From Jacaranda mimosifolia (taxonomy: Eukaryota; Streptophyta; Magnoliopsida; Lamiales; Bignoniaceae), in contig CM032129.1 in the NCBI GenBank assembly GCA_018894105.1, positions 30,025,468 through 30,089,467 on the forward strand: a stretch of 64,000 nucleotides of DNA, read 5' to 3'. The notes under the pieces were generated by a model. It was not told the origin of the DNA. It ran no database searches and saw nothing but the letters and a program-made list of their open reading frames with translations. This document shows, one piece after another, positions 13,570 through 26,144 of this stretch; within the stretch, counting starts at the first letter, position 1; the number at the start of each line of letters is the position of its first letter. A program made the position numbers and the translations under genes.

Positions 13570-14519
13570 CACACACACACATAATTTTGGTTTTTATCAA
13601 TATGTTATTTCAAGATTCATATCTAGAGGTGACCTTATGGAGAAAGAATTTCAAAAATTTTCAGCATCAGAATGAAGAAGCCGGGGACTTGGACTCAGCG
13701 GCAAAGAAAGTCAGCAGTAAACCTGCAGTCAAGCGTCCGAGAATTGAAACTCCATCGCCATTACCAACCTTTAAGGTACAGAATAGAAAATTTGAGCTTT
13801 GGACAATATTTGAAAGGAACTTAATTTAGGCTGTAAGGAAACGGACCATAAACTATCAGCTTTCTTCTACAGGTCCGAAAAGAGAAGCTGGGGGACCGAA
13901 TAACTGCGCTCCAGCAGTTGGTTTCACCTTTCGGAAAGGTAAAAAGATTTGGATTTTTCCTCAAAAATTTCCACAGTTTTCAGCAATCTTTTCTTGTATT
14001 AACTGAACAAATTTGTTAATCTTTCAGACTGATACTGCATCAGTTCTCCAAGAAGCAATTGAATACATCAAGTTTCTCCATGATCAAGTCAGTGTATGTT
14101 AACTATTCCCATTATAATATAAGTCTTTCTTAAACATTAATTAATAGTCTCTCAATGTATACTTTCTGAGTTTTGATATACATTTTTTATTCTTTGCTTT
14201 CAGACATTAAGCACTCCATATTTGAAAATTGGATGCCCTCCACTACAACATCAACAGGTAGGACCTAAATAAAAATTACATGGTATTTAATATTTAATAA
14301 GGTTTAATATTTTTTATGGTATATATATATATATATATATAATTGAAATGGTTATATTACTTGCAGGCTGCTGATAAAATTAAAGATCAAAAAGGGCAAA
14401 CACAAGACCTTAAAAGCAGGGGTCTTTGCCTTGTGCCAATATCAAGCACCTTTCCAGTTGCTGCTGAGACTACTGCAGATTTCTGGACACCTACATTAAT
14501 TGGAGGTTGCTTCAGGTAG
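12702..14519 (+). CDS. Atypical bHLH transcription factor (bHLH103/112/123 group)
   Basis: Seven exons can be joined in frame: 12702-12829, 12985-13528, 13665-13775 (or from 13671), 13873-13938, 14028-14093, 14204-14257 and 14367-14519, giving about 373 residues. All introns are GT-AG. Residues 1-224 are low-complexity and rich in Ser, Asn and Gln. A Lys/Arg-rich patch (AVKRPRIETPSP) ends exon 3. The helix-loop-helix spans exons 4 and 5, about residues 262-305 (VRKEKLGDRITALQQLVSPF, then the second helix with TASVLQEAIEYIKFLHDQV). The tail carries the group's SRGLCLVPISSTF motif. The basic region lacks the His-Glu-Arg pattern that contacts E-boxes, as is usual for this nuclear plant-specific group. 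The start at 12702 (MAEEF) fits the family; an ATG at 12519 is in frame but lies upstream of a likely TATA box. The homologue in the Arabidopsis PUB8 region would be bHLH103. Confidence 0.88.
13538..13583. repeat. Compound AT/AC microsatellite in bHLH intron 2
   Basis: A run of about eleven AT units (13538-13559) passes directly into about ten AC units ending near 13581. It lies just after the exon 2 donor site (exon end 13528), inside an intron of 136 bp. It should be length-polymorphic. Confidence 0.9.
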
Positions 14520-17500
14520 AGAAGAGAAATGAGGGAAAGAAATAAGCTCAATATTGATGATTTTTTTAACTACTTAAAATCATATCCATTCCGAGAAAAA
14601 GCTGACGGAGATAAGAAAATGGAAGCCACATTGTTGTGTTCTGCAAGTTTTCAGGAAAAGCAAGAAAAAGAAAAAAAGAGAAAGAAAAGAAGTGACCCTC
14701 CAAGGAAGACAGCCCATCCTGGGCCATATGCGTGGTTAGGTTAGCAAATGATTAGGGAACACAAAATTAAGGTTGTATTTCATAAAGTTGTAATAATCTT
14801 TGATTAAGGGGTGGTTTAGGGACAGGAACAAGTGCTAAATTTAGCTTTAGTTTGAGTAGTTTAGGTTTCAGCCGAATTTAGCAGAGGGTTTTGTTCCTGT
14901 TTCTATATTTTATGTTTGGACATGCATATATATCCACCAACTTTAGTTTATGCAAAATGTTGAAGAAAATTGAATAAAAGACGAAATAAAGGCATTGTTT
15001 CATTGAGTATGAGAGACAGAAAATTGATTGAGCCAACCTTTAATTTGTTTATCAGTTAGGAGGATTTTAGTGGAACGTGCTTTTAGGGTTTGTTACAATA
15101 TATAATTGAGATGGGGCTGGGAATGTTGCGTGCATGCCCTTGTATGGACAAACAAGCCCCACCTCAATGATTCTATAAATATAAATATATATATATATAT
15201 TAATTTAAGTAGAAGAATCGTCCACAATCTGATTTAAGTACCCCCCACGACCTCGAACTCATCCCCGATCTAGGGTTAAAATTGGTCCAACTAAAGTTGC
15301 TTCGATCCCCACGTCGCCTCCATTAAGATTACAGACCTGCACAACTAGGGTCGTACATAGAGTAGATTTTGTAGTTTTTATTTTTAATTTTGTTTTCCAT
15401 GGCCAACTTTGGTAATAAAACATCACTCTCTTTGATATGATGGATCTATATATTGGTTTTTGTTTACCAATACCGTAAGAAAATGAATGATACTGATAAA
15501 ATATTAAATGACATTAATTATATTATAATTATCAGTCATTATATGTAGTAAATAATATATTTTTTATTTTATCATAAAAATTGCAATTTTTACAAATTTT
15601 ATAATCAATGAAAATCGTAGATACACTCTTAACTAATACTGAAAATCAATGATAGTAGTAATTTAGTGACAATAAAAATCGAAATAAAAGTTTCCTAGCA
15701 ACATTACAAGAAAAGAGAATATTGCGTCAAAATATTAAATGATAATATATATGAAAGTTATAGTTGATCATATATTAAGTACTGACAATTATTGTTTTGC
15801 CCCAATAATGGCTCTCCCAAATTTAGTAGTGACTAGTGATGAAAGCTTACAATACTTAATTGTTAGTGACATTTAGTAAAACACACTCAATGATAATTTA
15901 GTGATAAAAAATTATTATTATAATTTATATATTTACTGCAATTAGATATTAATTAAAAATAGTAACAAATCAAATATAATACAATGAATATTATTATTGT
16001 GATGAGATAAAAATTATTACCACTTAACATATTATTGACAATTTTTATAGTGCTATTTATATATTTTTTTTTCCCAGTATTTTGTTTTTTCTTCTAGGGC
16101 ATATTTATGTTATCAATATAAATATATTATTAATTATCAAAAGCTAGCTAGTGTCTGCATAGAATTCTTTCATGATCATGAAATTAATCATTATTGTGAG
16201 AAAATGAAAATTAATGTCACTTAATATGTACTATTAGTTACAATTCTAACATTATTGATTAAATTGTTAGAGTACCATTAAATTCAAGAAGAAAATTAGA
16301 GGAAAGAAAGCTATAAAAATCATTGAGATTCAGGACATTTATTAATAAATATTAACTTTGTCCCAATTCTTCAATTATGACAGCTTTTGATATTAATTGA
16401 AGCTTAAATATGAAGAATCCTCAGAGAAAGGATAAAACATTAAAAAGTAAACTTTTTTATGCAATTGACATTTGTTGATGGTATCTCTTGGCATCTGCTT
16501 TACAATCTTTTTGATGACTTGAACTTGATGCGCTGATGTCCGTAGGAAAAATGGGTCATATCATACTATTCAATTGATTATATGATCGATAATCATATAT
16601 GATAATATTCAATATATCATTTTATCTACATCAAATTCAAAAAAAAAATGAAATTCAAATAATCAAAATATAACTCGATTTTAAGAGTATATTTAGAGAT
16701 TTAGTTTAGATAAAAAAAAAATTCCATACTCATATCAATATCAGCATGTTATTTAATTAATAATATTACTATATTTTCATCTAATAATCCATAATTCATC
16801 GAATATATATCCTATTGGACGGCGTAAATTTTTTAGAGAAAAACAGAAGATTTCGGAGGAATACTAAAAAGTGACGCATCTTAGAATCATGAAGCCTGAA
16901 AAAGAAGCATATATGAGTATCATCTCCTGTAGCTGCAATCTTTACTTTGTGGCGTGGTGGCTAATCATGGTGGACTCTTTTATATGTCTTCTGTGTGAAG
17001 TTCTGGAAAATTTCTAAAAGGTTTTTGCTTTATGCACCTGCAATTTCTTTTACTTGAATAATACATATACAAGCATTTGCTTGTTGCAAGTTTATTTCGT
17101 GTACTAGAGTAGGATCTGTCTGTATTCAAGCCAGAGGAATGTTATACTTATTCTTTTATGCATCTTGTTGAGAATCATAATCAAATTGGATTTGTTGATT
17201 TGGACTATATATGAATGGTCTATTATTTTTTCTTAGATACGAAATATTTGATTCTATTTATAATTGATATGAGTAATCTTTTCAATTTGTTTTGGATACA
17301 TACAACATATGTGTATGTATATATATACACACACACATCGAACTTGAATTTAAGGTGAACTTTATGCAAACATGCCTGGGTAAGTTCGTGACCCAGTTCG
17401 ACTGATCTTACATTTTTATTTTAAATAATTTTACATGTGATATTGAATTATGTCTTTTTCTTTTCAATTTTTCATTATTCATCCTTTTTTTTTTTTTTTA

Positions 17501-17534
17501 ATTTGTAAAAGTCTCTAAGTTCCACATTCTCTCT
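14520..17534. other. bHLH 3' flank and repetitive intergenic DNA
   Basis: The first few hundred bases after the bHLH stop (to about 14990) probably hold the 3' untranslated region. The reading frame visible at 14529-14744 has no family resemblance. From about 15500 to 16260 there are many degenerate copies of short phrases like tttagtgac and aattattattg, a low-order repetitive pattern also seen at 3900-4110 and 23180-24180. It looks like an old decayed transposon. No gene was recognised. Confidence 0.55.
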
Positions 17535-18254
17535 TAGGGTTGTCAACGTGTCGAATTTGGATTGGATTAGTTATATTCGACTCTAAATCCAATTATTAAA
17601 ATTCATATCCGAATCCAAATCGATATCCTATAGGATCTTTGTTAGTTAGTACCATATCCAAATTCGATATATATTCAAATTTTGATAAAAAAAAAATCCA
17701 ACCCGATTTAATATTTTTTCTTTCTCTCTTTCTTTCTTCACCCCCCCCCCCCCCCCGGGGATTGTATAAAATTATTATATTTATAAAGTAAATTTACGTC
17801 ATATTTAAATTTTTAACAACTTTTTATTACATATTAACCCAAAAGTTAAATATTTGAGTACTAAACCTCCATTTTATATTATATTAATGCATAAGTGAAC
17901 TATTATATATTATTATATTTGATATCTTATTAGTATCCCTCTTATTTTTAGGCTAAAGACTCAATATTAATAACATAATATAGACATTAAAATTGATATT
18001 AGGTCAATATAATATATAGATTCTATTTTAAAATCTTTATAAATATTATATATAAGAATATTAATTTAATAAAAAATTATCAAAGTTCGAACTCAAATTT
18101 TTAATGGATTGAATTGCTTAATTCTGTATTCGATCCACTTATTTTGAATTACGGATATTTATAATCCAATTTGATCCAACAAACATTTTAATCAAATAGA
18201 AATCCTAATATTTGCATCAAATTCATATTAAAATCCGATCCATTAACAGTTCTA
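17535..18254. mobile_element. Non-autonomous hAT-type element with perfect 8-bp TSD
   Basis: The left end is tagggttgtcaacgtgtcg and the reverse complement of the right end is tagaactgttaatggatcgg, so the termini are imperfect inverted repeats. The octamer TTCTCTCT occurs exactly outside both ends (17527-17534 and 18255-18262), the 8-bp target duplication expected of hAT transposition. The 720-bp interior is AT-rich with no transposase and includes a run of 16 C followed by GGGG (17741-17760). Relatives lie at 25447-26144 and 37869-38552. Confidence 0.8.
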
Positions 18255-18278
18255 TTCTCTCTGTGGCTGCCAAGTGCT

Positions 18279-19035
18279 TATTGAAATAATTTTATACACC
18301 AGAGTTTATCATATAACACAGTAGCATAAATTTAACACTACCAACTAGCATAAAACTAACTAAATATAGGGGAAATAATTGAAAACAACTAAAAAGTAAG
18401 TAAAGAATTTGTCAAGAATTCAAATCGAAAGCAATTAATTGAGGATCAAATAAATAGTGAGTCGAGGCCCGCACGAGCACAGCTTCCTTGAGGTTTTATT
18501 CGCCTCCCACAGGTGCTTGAGGACTACTAACGAACAACCTCCCAAAATACAACGACTCATGAGCAGTCTAAGGCGGCACTCCTATAGACTGTACCTTCAA
18601 ACCGAACTGACTTGAACCTCTATCTTTAATAAAAGTGTGTATTTATGTATGTGAGAATGAATGCTTAGGAATCTAGAGTGCTGAAATGCTTGTATGACTT
18701 TTCTTATTGAAATGACATTAGACAACACCTCTATTTATAGGATATAAGTGTCTATTCCTATAAAACATGTCCCCAACTCTGTCAAACTAAATAAAGGTCA
18801 TGGCCTTTATTTTGAATTTCAAAAGACATGGATTGCAACTCTTTAAAAAATTAGACATAACTATCGGAAGAATTAAATTCGGTCTCAAAACCCAAAATTT
18901 AAAAATAATCCTAATAATAATTATATGGAATAATAGTTATTATTATTTTTGGATTATTATTATACACTATCCACCCACTCCCATGTCTTAATATAATTTT
19001 AGCTCGTAGCTCACTTTGGTGCTATAATTCTAACA
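18279..19035 (-). mobile_element. Probable solo LTR, minus orientation
   Basis: The pentamer GTGCT flanks a 757-bp segment (18274-18278 and 19036-19040). Read on the minus strand it begins TGTTAGAATTATAG and ends TTATTTCAATA, so the expected terminal CA would have mutated to TA. It contains a promoter-like CTATAAATAG near 18735 followed by a plausible transcribed region. No internal retrotransposon genes are present, which fits LTR-LTR recombination. Assignment to copia or gypsy is not possible from the LTR alone. Confidence 0.55.
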
Positions 19036-19381
19036 GTGCTCAATCAGTTAGTATCATCACTCTCATATTTGTATGTGTAAGATTTCGTATTGAACCACTA
19101 ACAAATTCTTATCATAACAGCATATGTAAATAAAAGAAGTCATATTCTCATCAAGCCTCAAATTCGTCTTATTAATTAGGCCAAGTTCTGACCAACCCAG
19201 TTTGAAACCCAGATCCATGACTAAAAGGCTAAAACTAGTTTGAGCCCATATGAAGCTTTCCTGTCCAGTACAATCCAATTAGGTCAAGGCCCAAATCATT
19301 TCACCAGCAATTTCACCTGGTTTGGATTTTTAAAGCAATTTCATTGAACAAATCAACACAAATGGAAATTTTGAGTGTCTA

Positions 19382-19720
19382 GGGCCCGTTTGGTTTTATT
19401 TTCATTTTCATCATTTTCAAAATATTATAAAGTAGTTAGTGGATATGAGTTGAAAATAAATTTGTATTTGGATAGATTATTGAAACAATAATGATTATGT
19501 TGGTTTTAGTAAGATGTAGGTGGAGAGAGGTAGAAATAATGGAATAGATAGAGAAGGTATATAAGTTATTGGAAAAAGATAGATGGGTTATTAGAGAATG
19601 TATTTTGAAAATGAAAATAAAAATGATGTTGGGTGAAAATGTGTAAAAAGTAATGTAGTTCATTTTTGAAATAGTAGAAAATGTAAAAATAGGCTTTGAA
19701 AATGAAATCAAATTGACCCC
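19382..19720. mobile_element. MITE-like inverted-repeat element, GGGCCCRTTTGG family
   Basis: The left end reads gggcccgtttggttttattt and the reverse complement of the right end reads ggggtcaatttgatttcatt. The interior resembles the element at 6886-7235 closely enough to align by eye, including tagttagtgg and gattatgttggttttagtaa. It is non-coding and a clear target duplication was not found. Confidence 0.6.
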
Positions 19721-20310
19721 AATGATGTATACGAGCTACGCACGCGCGAAAAATAGCAGTTGACAATATGAGTAGTGGCCCTAGTGGATGCAAATGAATC
19801 TACAGTCAAATGAAATATTAAAATTTTAAATTTATTTAAATTCTTATTAATTTTAAAATTATATTTAAACTTATGCTTATTGTTAATCAATTCACACTTG
19901 GACAAAACGTTAGTCAAATCAAACCCAAATCAACATGGAGTAACTTGATTTTTCTACATATATCTTATCATTTTTCTATTACTTACATCTACTTCAAATC
20001 AAGTTTCAAATCTTACTAAATGGAAAAAAAAATACACTCAAGCTTGATTTATAATAGTTAATTAATTAAGGTCAAACAAATTTTTAGCAATCGATCTCAA
20101 TTGAGTATCAAGTAATTCGATTTATTTTTTCACCAGCAAAAAATAAAAATTCTTACAAATTGAAAACCACCTTGAACAACTGAAATTAAATTAAGTGTAC
20201 AAAGTATAGTGTTAAAAGGAGAAGCAAAGTAATCCAACAAACTATGACATTTATTTGGATAATTTCAGACACAAATATTAAAATAAAAAACAGAAATTGA
20301 ACAAAAAAAG

Positions 20311-20457
20311 TATTCAAGTGTAGTATTTTTTTTTTTTTTTTAATTTATACAAACACACATCAGGAGTCCGTTAGAGTTCGAACTTCTGACCTTCCACATT
20401 ATGTGAAAAATTTATGCCACTGGGCTATAGGACACTCGGCATATTCAAGTGTAGTAT
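20311..20457 (-). mobile_element. Full-length SINE with 16-bp target-site duplication
   Basis: A perfect 16-bp direct repeat, tattcaagtgtagtat, flanks the element (20311-20326 and 20442-20457). Between them, read on the minus strand, is a body of about 115 bp with a pol III A-box-like tatagcccagtggcataa, a B-box-like ggtcagaagttcgaactct and a 3' oligo(A) tract (the T run at 20327-20342). This is the classic structure of a tRNA-derived SINE. It sits just downstream of the quinone oxidoreductase gene. Confidence 0.85.
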
Positions 20458-20480
20458 GATGCATTAGCGGGACGAGCAAA

Positions 20481-22012
20481 TCAGGCAGTTCCTCTGAACT
20501 TCTTTGTGATGCCGGCAAAGTACTTTCCCTGGTGAAAAGCTTGCCCAAGTTCTAAATCCGAAGGTTGTCTGGAGCCATCTCCGGCAAAAGTCCCCGCACC
20601 GTAAGGGCTGCCACCCTTAATCTTCTCCATCTCAAACATTTCAGCTCCAAATGTGTACCCAATGGGGACAAAAACCATTCCATGATGAGCCAATTGGGTA
20701 ATAGCTGTTAATCTGCATAATTTACCAAGTCAGTTTTTACTTAGTGGTATAAGTCTCAAATATAAAATATAAAGTTAAGAATATGAACCTAATGATCACT
20801 GGTATTTGTGTGTATACATAAAAGCAACACCAAATCATACTTTCTTCTTTTTTTTCTACCAAAAAAAATAAAAAAACACACACACACAATGCTCTCATTA
20901 TTAAAATATTACTACGGAATTAATATAGCAGTTATAGTTATAAATTATGGCTACAAATTTTCACAGCAAATGTAATTTTTTTTTTTAAATGTGCAAAAAA
21001 AATTATTGGCTATCTATTTGTAGCCTTGTTCATTCGAAGTGCAACAAAATTAATTATTTATCCGTAGAAAAATTAATATATAAATATATATATAAGAATA
21101 ATATTCAGTTATGAATTTATTGTAACAAAGGTTAACTACGAGATAATTTACTTTGAATTAGGTTAAATTTCACATTTAAAATTATGAATATTCAACATTA
21201 ATTACAAATTAATCGTATATGATGTCTTAATTTTTTGTAATCACCCTTAACATTACAGGATAACACGATTTATAAACTTACGGTGTAGTCTCCTGTCCGC
21301 CTCCTTGAGATCCAGTGCTGAAAAAGATGCCAGCAGGCTTGCCTGCTAGTGCCTGAGCCTTCCACAGGCCTCCAGTTGAATCAAAGAATGCTTTAAATTG
21401 AGCAGCCATCATCCCGAATCTGGTGGGAAAACCTAACAGGATCCCATCAGCCTCAGTAAGTTCATTTGGGGTGATCACTGGCGCATCGCCCTTTGATGGG
21501 GCGCCCATCTTTGCAAGAATCTCGGCGGAAAGAGTTTCTGGGACCTGTTCAAATTACACCATTAATTATATGTAAGAAAGCTGAAATTACATAATTCTTT
21601 TTCAAGAAATTCAGTTTGCATTATGGGAATTCCAGTTATGACAGACCTGCCATAATTTTGCCTCCACTCCTTCGACGGATTCAGCTCCTTTCTTGATCTC
21701 ATGAGCGAGTTTCTCGACATGCCCATATGTAGAATAGTAACTGTACCATAAATTGCAGATTCTTGGTTAGATGTCTGTCTGAAAGACATGAAATTTTGAT
21801 CAAATCTGTTAATTCAAAAACACCCTTTAAGTTTTATGCAAGAATCTTAATAATATCAACAAGAAACAGAGGACGATCTGTCAAATTTCAAGAACCTTCA
21901 AATTACTGAATATATGCATGAAAAAAACATGGGATTCTGCAAAAAAATTACTGAATATGCATGAAAAATATGTAAAGACAGATACATACACAATGTAGAC
22001 CTTTGTCGCCAT
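20481..22012 (-). CDS. FQR1-like: NAD(P)H:quinone oxidoreductase, FQR1/WrbA-like flavodoxin-fold enzyme
   Basis: Four exons join in frame on the minus strand: 22012-21990, 21740-21647, 21544-21282 and 20712-20481, coding for 203 residues, the usual FQR1 length. The protein starts [20 protein letters not shown], with the flavodoxin-fold FMN phosphate-binding loop at its N-terminus. Further on it has [20 protein letters not shown] and the glycine-rich [13 protein letters not shown], both FMN-binding loops of the WrbA family. FQR1 enzymes make two-electron reductions of quinones with NAD(P)H in the cytosol or at the plasma membrane. In Arabidopsis FQR1 is a primary auxin-response gene. Exon 1 is only 23 bases, and intron 3 is 569 bp with AT-rich repetitive sequence. 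All key segments are present, so it looks functional. Confidence 0.93.
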
Positions 22013-22120
22013 CGGAATAAAGGGCCTTTCTGTGTTCTCTGTTTCTCTGTTTTGGTTTGCTGTGTGGTGGTTGGTGAACGTATGTAATTTTGAACAGCAG
22101 AAGAGTGGGAAGGTATTCCA

Positions 22121-22128
22121 TATATATA
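22121..22128 (-). promoter_or_regulatory. Putative TATA box of the FQR1-like gene
   Basis: On the minus strand the sequence reads gtgtgtatatatatggaatac, a TATA-like core about 110 bases upstream of the ATG at 22012. It adjoins a GT/AT microsatellite (22118-22139), so both the box and its spacing may vary between alleles. Confidence 0.4.
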
Positions 22129-22139
22129 CACACACACAC

Positions 22140-25100
22140 CGCCCACGATAATTGAAGTCGGAAGGTTGACTAATATTTGCTGTCTTCTTTAATTGTCCTA
22201 AACTCCTAAGAAATTGTCATTTGTTTTCTCATTAAACCATTTTCTTAAAATATATTTCTAGATGTTTTGGTTGTTGAGATCATGCTTACAATCATCACTG
22301 CAGACATTTTTAGTGATTCTGTACCCATTCAAATAGTATTAATATGATGTGGATAAAATCTTGAAATGACAAAAATGCCCCCCTAAAATAATTCAAATAA
22401 CTACATATTTCACTAAAATCTGTCCTTTTGTATTGGTCGAATTTCAACCCGATTCGATTTCACATCAAACTCGGGATCCTAAACCTTGAACAAGAACACA
22501 TGGAAAGATTTAATAACACCACCTAAAAAGAATAGTAATGAACCACCTCAACGATATGCTATAAATAACCCCAATTATTTACCAAGGAGGGCCAACAGAA
22601 TGAATGCCTTTATGCTATATAACAACCTTGTTAAGAAATATTTCTTTTGAATTAATATCTACATGCATACCTCCGACCTAAAAACCTATCTTGGATGACT
22701 TATCTCCTAACTTTCAAATAAATTAAATGACGAGTTTAATTCATGCCCCATTCACTATTTGATTTTTCGACCAATTAAATTATAAATTTATTGAAGTCTC
22801 ATTTGTTCGACATCATGATAATAGTAATCGTTTTGTTACCTTTTTCTACGATCTGCATAATCCTCCGTTCTACTTATGATGGCGGAAAGTGTTCTTTTTC
22901 TTATAGTACGAAAGCAAAGTGGCCGGTCGGAAGCTTTTTGACCGAACTTGTGAGGCGCAGAAATGAGTGAATCCTACAGGGAAAATAGTTATATTTTGAA
23001 TTTTCTAGAATCATTACAATATTCATCAAGATTTATAATATTCCAGAAAAATAATAAATATAAACTCTCTTATAGACAACAATTTACGAAGTGCCAAATA
23101 CAGATTCAATGACAGATGTAAAATGAAATGACAGATTTTTATTTTGAAAAAGAATTACGTTCTACGGTTCTGTAATGATTATAAATTGAGTTGGGTTTTG
23201 TATTAATGATAGAAAAATAATTATTCATGTGAAAAATATCACTAAAGACATATAATATTTAGTGATAATGAACTTGCACAATAATGCTAATGATACTTTT
23301 TAAATAACAATAATTTCTATTTTGACAAGATAGCTTAATAGTGATAAAGAGTTAGTGTTATAAATGGTCATTTTAATGCCTAGTGGTTTGTAGCGTAGTG
23401 GCATTACTCCACTTTATTATGTAGGAGGTCTCATGTTGGGCACTGTTGTGAACTTTGTTATTTGTAATGTTATCTTCAAAAAAGAAAAAGAAAATTATCA
23501 CTTTTAATAATTAGTGTCCATATTAATAATGTTCTTTAAAAAAAATGTCACTTTTTATAATTAGTGGTCCATAGTTCAATGGCATTTGATTATATAGTTT
23601 GTACTTTAATTACATGCATTTGATTATATAGTTTGCATTTTAATTTACTTGATTTGATAATAGGATAATAATGAGTTATTGAAAAGATAAATTTTATCAT
23701 CTGTAGGCCCAATTTGGTTGGTTAAATTACATGGAATTAGAGAAAATAATCCATTTCAATCAAAAGTTTGGTTTGTGGGATTGTATACACACAGGTCCAT
23801 AATTTATCATTGGGCATGTATATATAAACTTAACATATAGTATTATTAATCTCACCCCCACCCATGGAATAAATTGTCCCACCTTCTCATGAGATAGCTA
23901 ATCATAAGATAAATTTAAAATCCAACAAAACTTGCCCATAATGTTTTCTCTCTCAAAATAATAATAATAATAATTAGTGGTCCATACATAAAGATAATTT
24001 AATTTACTGACAGTAAAATATGTCTATAACTTGTGACAAAATCATTATTATCAGGTAGTCACTATAAATGTGTCATTAATTGGTAATAGTTATAATTTAA
24101 ATATCACTATTAAATTTGTTAAAAAAAAATTTATAATAAAATGAAATTTTTTGTTACTTAATATTTATAATCGGTGTAATTTTTGTATTCACATGTTACT
24201 CCGTAACTTCTTCTCCTTCTTCTTTTTGTTTTCCTTTTACCGACTTCTTTATGTCACGGTGTCGGTATGTTATATTGTCCATACATATGTAGAGAAATAA
24301 AAATATTTTTATCAAAAATATATGTTTAAATAAGTGGTGGTTGGAATAGTATAATAAGAAACAAGTGGCAATTTTCATGATAACTTGCAGGAAAAATATA
24401 CATAAATAAATAAAACGAAAAGACAAGAAGCAAACAATGGAAAGAGAGGAATAATGCCAAGAAGTCAACGCAAGCAACCAAAAATAATTATATTATTCTT
24501 CTTTTTGGTGACAATTGCAACGCAATAACTGATTTAGGGAAAATAATAAAAAGAAAAGAAAACGTATTAGAATTTAATTACATTAAAATAAAACATTTTA
24601 TGCATTTATTACATTCTAGAAGGCATCCAATAACTAACTTGTTCTTCAACTCTCTGAAGACAGCGTTACGTCTAATAAACATGACATACTTAATGCATCA
24701 TAATGACATTCGTCCACGGCTTCTTTAATTGGCTCAATTTACATATACACCTTTTACATTTATTTTTCGGAGGTATTTTTATTTTTTAATGAAAAATTAG
24801 TTATAAAAATATATTTAAAAATAAAATATTGTTTGAATATTTTGTTTAAAATGAAAGGATTATGTAGGGTTAAAAATGAGTTATATTTAAAAAATGTAGT
24901 ATTTTTATATTAAAAGTCGTGCAAATGAGAGTAAGAGAAAATAAAAAGTGATGAAAAGTTAAAATTGAGAGAGATTGCATGAGTTTGTCTGGAAGAATAT
25001 TTTAAAAATAAAAATATCTATAAAAATAGGTAAAAAATTAATGACTATCTATTTTCATTTTCAACATAAAATAAAAATGGCTTTAGAAAACAAAAACAAA

Positions 25101-25300
25101 CGACCGATAGTTTTAGATGAGTTATGTATGTGTTATATTATTAGCGTGTCCATCTTTCTGGTTCTGGAATTGGATTCTGTGCCTTTTTCGAAAATCATTA
25201 AATGGTTAGATTTTATTCTAAAATTATGTCTAGATAAAAATAGTAGAGTTGAAAAATGAATCATTATATGTTTTTTTTATTTTAATTATAAATATTGGTA
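22140..25300. other. Intergenic DNA with SINE relics and degenerate repeats
   Basis: No gene was recognised. SINE-like A- and B-box pairs occur near 23381-23470 (plus strand, tgtagcgtagtggcattac and ggaggtctcatgttggg) and more weakly at 23565-23690. Phrases of the type tagtgataatgaa recur between 23180 and 24180. The stretch 24770-25115 resembles the GGGCCCRTTTGG MITE family only loosely. The upstream region of the FQR1-like gene is at its left edge. Confidence 0.5.
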
Positions 25301-25446
25301 TTTATATTAATTCATACTATTCAGCTAGATGATTTAGCATAGAACTCCAACATGAACTCAAATCTCCTCTATTTTTTTAATTTAAATTTTATTTTTTTAG
25401 TAGATTAATTGAAAATAATGTAATTGGATCAATTCACTATTAGGCC

Positions 25447-26144
25447 TATGGTTGTCAATGGATCGAATTTTAATATGAATTCAGACTGAATTTTAAGATT
25501 TTTATCCTATTAAACTATCCGATGGATAAAATCCCGTTACAAATATCCATAATTCGAAATAATTGGATTGAATATGAATTTAAACAATTCAATCCATTAA
25601 AGATCCAAATTTAAATTTTAATAATTTTTTATTAAATTAATACTCTTATATATAATATTAATAAAATTTTTAAAATAAAACCTATATATATAATTGATCT
25701 AATATCTATATTAATGTTTATATTATACTATTGATATTGAATTTTTAACTTCAAAAATAAGAGAAATATTGATAAAATATTAAATATAATAATGTATAAT
25801 AATTCATATATGTATTAATATAATGTGAAATAAGAATTTAGTATTTAAATATTTAACTTTTGGACTAATATATAATAAAAAATATTAAAAATTTTAAATA
25901 TAATGTTTACTAGATAAATATAATACGTTTCTAAAATTCAAAAAGGGGGAAAAAGACTAAAAAAAAAAAATAGAAAAGGAAAAATATAGTAAATCGAATC
26001 GAATTTTTTTATCAGATTCGGATACCATACTGACCAACAAAAATCCTATAGGATGTCGAGTCAAATTCAAATATGAATTTTGATAATCAAATTCAAATTC
26101 CAATATGATTAATCCGATTCAAATTCGATCCATTGACAGTGCTA
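25447..26144. mobile_element. hAT-type non-autonomous element, copy in unit A
   Basis: The left terminus tatggttgtcaatggatcga and the reverse complement of the right terminus tagcactgtcaatggatcga are inverted repeats, and the body resembles 17535-18254. The flanking octamers attaggcc and attcagcc agree at six of eight positions, a decayed target duplication. Its counterpart in unit B is 37869-38552, so insertion probably preceded the duplication. Confidence 0.65.

Noticed and set aside
24770..25115. Fourth member of the GGGCCCRTTTGG MITE family
   Set aside because: Only the general AT-rich texture and one attttcattttca phrase match; neither terminus is recognisable.
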